Position numbers and translations under genes: made by a program
Shown: in pieces, positions 60,199-64,000 of the stretch
How positions within the stretch are numbered: the stretch's first letter is position 1
Layout of the letters: every line of letters begins with the position of its first letter
DNA from: Aphelidium insulamus
Taxonomy: Eukaryota > Aphelidiomycota > Aphelidea > Aphelidiaceae
Direction: 5' to 3'
DNA length: 64,000 bases
Assembly (NCBI GenBank): GCA_036784855.1
Contig: JAZDSV010000002.1
Location: 542,501 to 606,500 of the forward strand
The notes under the pieces: generated by a model
The model's input: the letters and a program-made list of their open reading frames with translations, nothing else
Told to the model about the DNA's origin: nothing
The model's database searches: none

Positions 60199-62842
60199 TC
60201 ATTGGAATATGTGCTTGCCCACGAGTCCGGGAGCAGAATTGTTGGCATAGTACGTTGCCACCTGTTTTGCCTTCTCGGCCACCTTGCCCGGCACAAGGCC
60301 AAACTTCTTGTACACATCCTTAACAAAAACTATTTTAACACCGATAAAATAGTTAACACAGCTTAGTAATGTTACCTTGGCAGGGGCGGACGATCCGAAA
60401 GTGTTTATGCCAATAGCCGCGTGGGCATAGCGCTCCCAGCCAAAGGTAGAGCTGGCCTCGACGCTGACAACCGGCACTCCGGTGGGGAATACAGACTGCT
60501 TGTCAAACAGTTCCCAGCATGGCATAGACACAACGCGCGTCTGCATTATTTGTTAAATTATTTAAATAAAAAGTGTATTAATATACAACAGACCTTGACT
60601 CCTTGAGCCGAGAGCTCTTTGGCAGCATCGACACAAAGGCTTGTCTCGGAGCCGGTTCCGACAAGAATAACCTGCGCCCCGGAGACATCTTGCAACACAT
60701 ATGCACCCTGAAGCATTATTGTTGGTATCACATTCAATAATAGTTCATTGCGCACCTGGGCCACTTTTTCCACACTGCTGCCGACAAGATTCGGGAGATT
60801 CTGGCGTGACAGGCACAGCACGCTCGGCCCGTCAAAGTTCTCCAAAGCGGCAATGTAGGCGCCGCTCACTTCATTGCCGTCAGCGGGGCGGATGAGCAGG
60901 GCGTTCGGTGTTGCGCGGACCAGTGGCAGCATCTCCATCGGCTGGTGGGTCGGTCCATCCTCGCCCAATCCGATGGAATCGTGGGTCATGATGTACAGCA
61001 CACGGAAACGAGACAGCGCCGACAAACGGAACGCTCCTTGAGCATATCTAACCAGGAGAATGATACACCCGAAGTCCAGGCACATCAAATATGTATTACC
61101 CGAGAAAGTTCAAAAAGGTGGCGGCGAACGGAATCAAGGCGCCGTAAGCAGCGATACCGTTGCACGCTGCTGCCATGCCGTGTTCGCGCACGCCAAAACG
61201 TAAATAGCGGCCTCCCTGGTTGCCGATACCGCTGGCATCTTTCTGAAAGTCTACCGCAGTTTTCCATCGCGTCAAATTGGAGTGCGTCAGGTCGGCACTC
61301 CCGCCCACCAGCTCCGGCAAACTGTCGGCAATGGCATTAAGCAGTACTTCAGAAGATTTCCTACATTAATCACTGTTAGCGCTAATGTTTAAGTGACACT
61401 TTGCAGACCTGGTGGCGGCCGCAGCATCAGCCGGAGTATATCGCGGGAAATTGTCTTTCCAGTTGGCGGGCCACTTGCCCTCCAGACGGCGCTTGAACTC
61501 GGCGGCCTACAAGATTTAATGATTTGAGACAACAGAGGACAACATTCATTATCGTACCAGTTGCGGGTATTCAGCACTGTACTTTTGCAGCAGCTGATTC
61601 CATGCCGACTCGGCTTGTTCGCCGCGCTCTTTGACGCTGAAGAAAGCGTTCTTGACCTCGTCGGGCACGAAGAAACTCTTTTCGGGGTCAAAGCCCAATT
61701 TTTTCTTTGTCGCCGCAATCTCGTCCACTCCCAACGGTGCACCGTGGACCTGAACGCTCATTAAACCATCAATTAAAAAAAGCTAAAACCACAAAAACTC
61801 CACCTTTTCGGTACCCTGCAGCTTGGACGCAAATCCAATTGTGGTCTTGACCTTGATGATGGACGGCTTGTCGGTAACTGCTTGAGCGGCAATAATGGCC
61901 TTGTGGATGGCATCCAAATCGTTGTCACCATCGGCGACGTACTGAGTGTGCCAACCATACGCCTCGAAACGTTTCAGCACGTCTTCCGTGAACGACAAAT
62001 CCGTCCCACCGTCAATCTGGATCTGATTGTCATCGTAGAGCATGATCAAACGGCCCAGGCCCAGGTGACTGCATTCAGATCAGCTGTTACAATAGAGGGT
62101 CTACGCATCACTTTACCCAGCCAGAGATGCAGCCTCAGACGCCACGCCCTCCTGCAAACAGCCGTCGCCGCACATAACATAGGTGTAGTTCTTGATCAGG
62201 TCGTAGCCGGGCTTGTTGAAGTGGGCAGCCAAATGTGCTTCTGCGATCGCCAGTCCGACACCATTGCCGACGCCTAATAGTACATATAATTATACGATGC
62301 GTGCATCGAGTAAGCAACTAACCCTGTCCCAGCGGACCCGTGCACACTTCAATTCCATCAGTCATATGGACCTCGGGGTGGCCGGGAGTGCTTGCCAGTT
62401 ACAACATCAATAGTACAAATGATATAATCAGGACCTACTTGCTGTCCAACTGACGAAAGTGCTGCAGATCAGACAGGGAAACCTTGTAGCCCAGCAGGTG
62501 CAAGAGGGAGTACTGCAGCGCGCACGCATGTCCATTGGACAAGACGAAACGGTCTCGCGCAACCTGGCAGATCGCGCGTTAAACAGGGATTAACGTATAG
62601 GATAAGTGCACTGGTTAGAGCAGAATGTAGATGGAACGAGCCACCGCAGCAACCGCGATATTACTAACCCAGTGCGAGTTGGAAGGCGAGGCGCGCATCA
62701 CGCGCGAAAAGAGCACGTGCGCCATCGGCGCACAACCCATCGGAGCGCCCGGGTGACCGCTATTAGCTTTCTGCACCATGTCGGCGGACAGGCAGCGAAT
62801 GGTATTGATGCATAGCTGGTCCAGCTGTGTGAATTCGCCCAT
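60199..62842 (-). CDS. Transketolase
   Basis: Twelve exons (complement): 62842-62669, 62563-62439, 62390-62323, 62273-62117, 62068-61804, 61749-61558, 61506-61409, 61360-61100, 61047-60756, 60707-60594, 60540-60376 and 60318-60199, exactly 677 codons (676 residues). A thiamine-diphosphate enzyme of the non-oxidative pentose phosphate pathway. Landmarks: [62 protein letters not shown], the GDG motif in [20 protein letters not shown] with the metal Asn in [34 protein letters not shown] (catalytic Glu), [18 protein letters not shown] and [11 protein letters not shown]. All eleven introns are GT-AG, 46-105 nt. The N-terminus [18 protein letters not shown] has no targeting signal, so cytosolic. 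Confidence 0.97.
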
Positions 62843-62890
62843 TATTGCGCGTGCGAGGCGGATAGAGTTACGTGTGTGTGTGTGTGTGTG

Positions 62891-62928
<38 letters not shown>

Positions 62929-63421
62929 GCAGCTGTGTAGGTGTGTGACTGTGCGGCGGACAATGCGCTGTGACGCCGCCTATCCGATAGCGCTCTATAC
63001 TTGTTAGTCATTGCTGTGTGTTAGGGAGTGCCATTAACATCCTCTCGGCACTCCCTTCTTGCCCTCTATCTGTCTCTCTCGCCATCGCAAACTATTATTT
63101 CTGTCATATGGTTCTCTGTCATATAGTGGGTGTACACGTAGTTACTCACTTCACGTTAACAGATCTATGATAAGTAGTTGCATGCAGTTTACCATGAGGG
63201 CGTAGCTTCTCTGAACCTTGACTACATATCGAATTCCGTCCATAACATGCCTAATTTCCGCCAACCAAACGCAGCCAAGCGGCCTGCGATATGAAGTATA
63301 TATTGTTACCGTCCCATGTACATACCTGTAGTCAAATCTCCTTTGCGACGGCTGATTGGCCGATGCGTCGAGCACGCGCGCTACCCCTTTCACAGAACTG
63401 TCACTTCCACGAATGACTTCA
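62843..63421. other. Divergent promoter region with a GT microsatellite
   Basis: About 580 bases between the transketolase start (minus) and the last gene (plus). A GT run with one interruption spans 62872-62925, starting about 30 bases from the transketolase ATG. A CT-rich tract follows near 63045-63085. No coding frame supported. Confidence 0.6.
62872..62925. repeat. (GT)n microsatellite
   Basis: About 27 GT units with a single interrupting C, in the 5' region of transketolase. Confidence 0.95.
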
Positions 63422-64000
63422 ATGCGCACAAAGCTAACCATTACGATCGCCGCCGTATCGTGTTATTTGGCGCTTACTGGTCACCTGGTCAATGCAGCAT
63501 CCCATGATGACAGTGATTTCTCTGATCAGACTCCCGACTACGAAAGCGCTGCCGGCGTGCCAGGCCATGACGCGTGGCTGCAGGATGTTACTGCTTATTT
63601 CATGGAAAAGTATTCCAAGAAAACGAAAGTATTCGACCGAGGTGTGGCAAGCGGATCCAGTGCCCAAGGTGCTCAACCACGCGCACTCAAAACCAACACT
63701 AAAACGCTGGTCAAGATGCCTCGACAAGCGAGAGAGGATAAGCACGTTGACTGGGCGGAAATTAGTTCGCAATTGGCGCAGCTAGATGCGCCTTCCATGA
63801 AGCAGCTTGCTGAGAACTGCCGGCTACACCGCGAGCAATGCCGGTTGACGCCGATCGCCAGAGAGCTTGGCATAACGTTCAAGCAGCTATGGGGAGAAAT
63901 TGTGTCGGGCGTCCGTGCTTATCCACCCATTAACGAAGCCATCAGGGAAAACATCTATCGCGGAGCGTTTGAGGATTGGGAGAACAAGTCATTGGAAGAA
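63422..64000 (+). CDS. Secreted protein, unknown (3' truncated by the window)
   Basis: From the ATG at 63422 the frame stays open for 193 codons to the window edge. It begins with a signal peptide (LTITIAAVSCYLALTGHLV ending in Asn-Ala-Ala). Then come an acidic stretch, a basic Lys/Thr-rich stretch, and a helical region with two cysteines close together (ENCRLHREQCRLTPIAREL), then FKQLWGEIVSGVRAYPPINE. The spacing of the two cysteines suggests a small disulfide-closed helical module. I recognise no family. It could be secreted to the wall or an endomembrane lumen. Confidence 0.6.
   Translation, partial: MRTKLTITIAAVSCYLALTGHLVNAASHDDSDFSDQTPDYESAAGVPGHDAWLQDVTAYFMEKYSKKTKVFDRGVASGSSAQGAQPRALKTNTKTLVKMPRQAREDKHVDWAEISSQLAQLDAPSMKQLAENCRLHREQCRLTPIARELGITFKQLWGEIVSGVRAYPPINEAIRENIYRGAFEDWENKSLEE

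Overview
The window is nuclear DNA from a eukaryote with a compact, intron-rich genome. It holds about 26 protein genes, and intergenic gaps are often under 400 bp. I count roughly 108 introns by hand, mostly 38-60 nt. The genes point to a flagellated fungus or a close relative. Fungal-type genes are a GT15 (KRE2/MNT1) mannosyltransferase, a Dlt1-like membrane protein, a small Ser/Gly/Tyr-rich protein of a kind seen in fungi, a hybrid PAS histidine kinase, a type I metacaspase and a GPI-anchored proline-rich surface protein. Ciliary genes (IFT80, a TMEM237-like protein, a SAM-kinesin-13) and a severin and a five-TOG XMAP215 argue for a flagellated cell. The placement is inference; an early holozoan cannot be excluded from this window alone.

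Layout. 0-9 kb: the 3' end of an unknown gene, a small secreted protein, a type I metacaspase, a spastin-like AAA ATPase, a secreted HET-C-like protein and Sec23. 9.4-11.2 kb: a broken and an intact copy of a PARP-fold gene in tandem. 11.7-20 kb: carnitine acetyltransferase, ceramide synthase, severin, EMC2 and a universal stress protein. 20.3-28.4 kb: three adjacent genes in one orientation (TMEM237-like, SAM-kinesin-13, IFT80), all plausibly ciliary. 28.8-36 kb: methylthioribulose-1-phosphate dehydratase (carrying one frameshift), a hybrid histidine kinase, a small basic protein, a GPI-type surface protein and cofactor-independent phosphoglycerate mutase. 36-39.8 kb: a degenerate island with a multiply frameshifted coiled-coil gene and a tandemly duplicated small gene, one copy dead. 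39.8-46 kb: DNAJC17, a GH35 beta-galactosidase and a sphingomyelin-synthase-like enzyme. 46.5-47 kb: a second decayed patch. 47.2-56.2 kb: LIS1 and XMAP215. 56.3-64 kb: a small low-complexity protein, Dlt1-like, GT15 mannosyltransferase, transketolase, and the 5' end of a secreted protein that runs off the window.

Themes. Microtubule and cilium functions are over-represented (spastin, kinesin-13, TMEM237-like, IFT80, LIS1, XMAP215). Two sphingolipid enzymes occur (ceramide synthase, SMS-like), and several genes serve the secretory pathway (Sec23, EMC2, GT15).

The most unusual signal is in splicing. Nine or ten introns can only, or best, be removed with a GC rather than GT donor, close to 9 percent of those I traced. 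The reading frames of well-conserved proteins demand them. Exon coordinates come from reading frames and family knowledge; for most genes the exon lengths sum to an exact multiple of three, which I used as a check.
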